A stretch of DNA of 35,892 bases. It comes from Acidobacteriota bacterium. Its GTDB lineage: Bacteria > Acidobacteriota > Terriglobia > Terriglobales > Acidobacteriaceae. Positions 33,783 to 35,892 of this stretch are shown here, piece by piece. Every line of letters begins with the position of its first letter. The first letter of the stretch is position 1. The translations under genes were made by a program, and so were the position numbers. A model generated the notes under the pieces. That model was not told the origin of the DNA. It searched no databases and worked only from the letters and a program-made list of their open reading frames with translations. The stretch covers positions 1 to 35,892 of the forward strand of contig JAJZAL010000021.1 of assembly GCA_021799405.1 (NCBI GenBank). The letters are read 5' to 3'.

Positions 33783-34254
33783 CTGAGGTTTCCGGAAGTA
33801 ATAATGGCCCTTACATTCTGAGCAAACCCCGCGCAGCGGGCGCGCGGCAGCACAAGATAAAGAAAACCGCTTCCGTAGCGGGGAATCCCGAAGAACACCA
33901 CGCAAGCAACACGAAACAGCCCGATGAAGAGACTTCTCAGCGGCCTGGACACGGCCGCAACGGAGCCGAAGCCTTCAGCGGCGCAGAACCGAATTTCCCG
34001 GCGTCGAGCCATCCATTCTTGACGCCCGTAATCATTGCAAATGCGATGGGCGCATTCGCCCAACACCATGGTCAATGGGGCAGGCAGGCGGAGGATACAT
34101 TGTTCTTGGGAACAGGCGGCAGGATAGCCCGATCGATGCCCGCGAAGCGAAACCTGACCATCCAACTGCGGTATCGAAGTATCCCGAAAATGCAGGAGGA
34201 CAGCCCCAGTGAACTGGCCAGGGCGTCCTCCTGCGCTTCCTTGCAGGATTCAGT
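33783..34254. other. 470-nt intergenic region between convergent genes
   Basis: Open frames on both strands (for example 33779-34165 minus) show no recognisable domain, no good ribosome binding site and odd composition, so no gene is called. The right end carries the hairpin at 34192-34234, which serves the leftward phosphoesterase gene. Confidence 0.4.
34192..34234 (-). terminator. Hairpin terminator for the phosphoesterase gene
   Basis: GCAGGAGGAC at 34192-34201 pairs perfectly with GTCCTCCTGC at 34225-34234. The stem continues with GCCC/GGGC past one bulged A, giving about 14 bp around a 14-nt loop. On the minus strand it lies 20 nt after the phosphoesterase stop (34255) and is followed by ATTTTC, a short T-run, so it probably acts as an intrinsic terminator. 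Confidence 0.7.
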
Positions 34255-35646
34255 TCATCGCCGTCTGGCCTGGCGGCCTGTCTGGCCTGCAGCCGCCGGT
34301 GCAAGGCTGATGGAATGGGGACCGATCGGGACGCTTGGCTGATAGGTACAGTTGTATTGCCTGTAGTGCGACGGTGGATACGCGGGGATCGGAATCACCA
34401 GCGGATCGAGCGGCTTCTGGTCGAAATCGAAGGCGTCCGACATATCGCTGGCGCGATGGTCGCGCGCCGTCAGGTGCTGCAGATGAAAGCGCTCCTCCAT
34501 AAACCGGAGAATCGAAGTGAAGTCCCCCGGCTGGCTCGTAATGTACCCCGGCTTGGCATACGGAGAAATGACAATCAGCGGAACACGCGGACCATAACCG
34601 AATGCATCCACCTCCGGCGGAGGAACGTGATCGTAGAAGCCGCCGTAATCGTCCCAGGTCAGGAAAACTACGCTGTTCTTCCAATAGGAACTGTTCATCA
34701 GCGCGTTGATCAGCTTGGTCACGCGCCACATTCCCTGGTCAATGGGCTCGGGCGGATGTTCGCTGTCCTGGAAATCAGGAATAAGCCAACTGACCTGCGG
34801 CAGTGTGCCGTTCTTCAGATCGCTATAGAACTGGGTCTCGTTGACCAGTCGCGACATCAGGTCGGGGTTATCCCGGATGCTCTTGAAGCCCGGCAGCGGA
34901 TTCCACAAGCCCAGTTGCGTCGGAGCAGGATCCTTGACGTGGCAGGGATCGGAGATTTTAAGCGGGCTTCCGGTGGTTTCCACGTAGTACTTCCACGAAA
35001 CGCCTTCGCTCGCCAGCCGGTTGACCACCGAAGAGAAGCTGAAGCCATCGGGGTCGTCCATGACCTTTTTAAGCTGCTCGAGTTCGTGGTCCTGATTGCA
35101 AACATTATCGGTCAGGCCGCCGGACTGGGCTGCGACCGTGTAAACGTGGTTGGGCATGCTGGGGCCATTCAGCGAGGAAAAGAATCGGTCGGCCAGAGTG
35201 AAATGCCGGGCGTAATCCCAATAGGCGGGAATGTCGCTCCCGTCCAGATACTCCATCGTGTAAGCACTGCCCTCGGCCCAGACGAATCCGTCCATCGCTC
35301 CGTGATCGTAAGAGGCGTGCGCCGCATCCCAGGAATGGCTGAGATCGCAGGCCGGCATCGGGGGCTTCAGATGGAAGGGCTTTATGCAGCGTGACGAGCC
35401 CGGCATCACAGGCAGGCACGTGCCGGGCGGAAATCCGTCAGCGCCGGGGTAGGTTCCAAAGTAATTGTCAAAACTTCGATTTTCCTGAATGATCCAGATG
35501 ATGTGCTGAATCTTGTTCATCCCCGCCGAAGCCGTCGCCGGTGCCGGGTTCTGAGACGCCAAAGCATACGCTACAGCCGTTGTAACGGCCAGCGCCGGAA
35601 GCAGAAATCGTGCTATTGTCGATCGCAATGTTTTTGCCCCTTCCAT
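34255..35646 (-). CDS. Secreted phosphoesterase, phospholipase C/acid phosphatase family
   Basis: The 463-residue protein has a signal peptide ([19 protein letters not shown]). The hallmark of the phosphoesterase family (PF04185) is near residue 50: [24 protein letters not shown], seen as [66 protein letters not shown] and [18 protein letters not shown] are the other metal- and substrate-site blocks. Relatives include bacterial phospholipase C and the acid phosphatase AcpA, which release phosphate from lipids or small phosphoesters. The ATG at 35646 is preferred over the GTG at 35661 because AGGCG lies just upstream and the signal peptide is complete. A terminator follows at 34192-34234. It stands as a single-gene unit. 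Confidence 0.9.
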   Translation of the reverse strand: MEGAKTLRSTIARFLLPALAVTTAVAYALASQNPAPATASAGMNKIQHIIWIIQENRSFDNYFGTYPGADGFPPGTCLPVMPGSSRCIKPFHLKPPMPACDLSHSWDAAHASYDHGAMDGFVWAEGSAYTMEYLDGSDIPAYWDYARHFTLADRFFSSLNGPSMPNHVYTVAAQSGGLTDNVCNQDHELEQLKKVMDDPDGFSFSSVVNRLASEGVSWKYYVETTGSPLKISDPCHVKDPAPTQLGLWNPLPGFKSIRDNPDLMSRLVNETQFYSDLKNGTLPQVSWLIPDFQDSEHPPEPIDQGMWRVTKLINALMNSSYWKNSVVFLTWDDYGGFYDHVPPPEVDAFGYGPRVPLIVISPYAKPGYITSQPGDFTSILRFMEERFHLQHLTARDHRASDMSDAFDFDQKPLDPLVIPIPAYPPSHYRQYNCTYQPSVPIGPHSISLAPAAAGQTGRQARRR

Positions 35647-35892
35647 TGCGCCTGAGCACACTGCGCAAGATTGTGGAGCGATTGTAACGAACCCTAAATG
35701 CCAGTGTCACCGAAAAGGTTTTCCTTCTCAGCGCTGGCAATGGAACCGCCATCGAGTTTCGCTGCCGAGCCCCGTATTTGATCGCTCTGCGGCCCGTAAG
35801 AATTCCTCTAATCCGCGGGTAGTTCGCCGCCCTTTCCGGTCGTGCCGCCCTTCGCAATCTGGAAACCTTTACGTGAATGAATGCGGCGGTAT

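Noticed and set aside
33668..34342. Plus-strand open frame of 224 codons running out of the unknown secreted protein gene
   Set aside because: It starts inside a well-supported gene in another frame, has a Ser/Ala/Arg-rich sequence without a domain, and runs through the terminator hairpin at 34192-34234.
34315..35394. Plus-strand open frame of 359 codons antisense to the phosphoesterase gene
   Set aside because: It is fully covered by a gene with clear PF04185 blocks and has no motifs of its own.

Overview
The window looks like chromosomal DNA of a heterotrophic, diderm, soil-type bacterium, most likely Acidobacteriota (Terriglobia). This is an inference from gene content, not from a marker gene. 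Supporting content: outer-membrane beta-barrels, one of them carrying an OmpA-like C-terminus; Mla-type lipid ABC subunits; Tat-exported sugar-active proteins (GH92, Gfo/Idh/MocA); a secreted GH27 galactosidase; futalosine-route menaquinone synthesis (MqnE); and a NtrC-type regulator. No rRNA, tRNA, CRISPR array, transposase or phage gene was seen.

Layout. 1-1376: NtrC-family response regulator cut by the window edge, with an altered GAFTGA loop. 1500-3755 (-): Tat-exported GH92 mannosidase. 3907-7106 (-): otsA-otsB trehalose pair, in which OtsA is fused to a membrane sensor-HAMP module. 7390-9005 (+): MlaE/MlaF-like lipid transporter permease and ATPase without an MCE partner. 9033-9392 (-): DUF2784 membrane protein. 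9619-13869 (+): Tat-signal oxidoreductase, secreted zinc phospholipase C-like protein, glutaryl-CoA dehydrogenase. 13973-18436 (-): tight three-gene run of Asp-box propeller, mqnE and PD40 propeller. 18683-20422 (-): chimeric beta-barrel/Ig/OmpA protein followed by three hairpins. 21126-23159 (-): dapD and tdh. 23387-26209 (+): deoC, a 218-bp inverted-repeat element, then a GAF-GAF-PP2C phosphatase. 26227-28691 (-): GH27 alpha-galactosidase and a small barrel protein. 28692-34254: sparsely coding stretch with a B12-type radical SAM protein, another barrel and an unknown secreted protein. 34255-35646 (-): secreted phosphoesterase of the phospholipase C/acid phosphatase family.

How the genes fit together. 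Three themes recur: scavenging of plant or fungal glycans at the cell surface (GH92, GH27, Gfo/Idh/MocA), phosphate or lipid turnover outside the cell (zinc PLC, phosphoesterase, MlaEF), and envelope or stress adaptation (trehalose synthesis, OmpA-type barrels, PP2C phosphatase). Central metabolism is represented by scattered single genes (gcdH, mqnE, dapD, tdh, deoC).

The best candidates for something little described are the transmembrane sensor-HAMP-trehalose-phosphate synthase fusion, the radical SAM protein without a canonical cobalamin motif, and the inverted-repeat element made of CAGGGATCA-like units.
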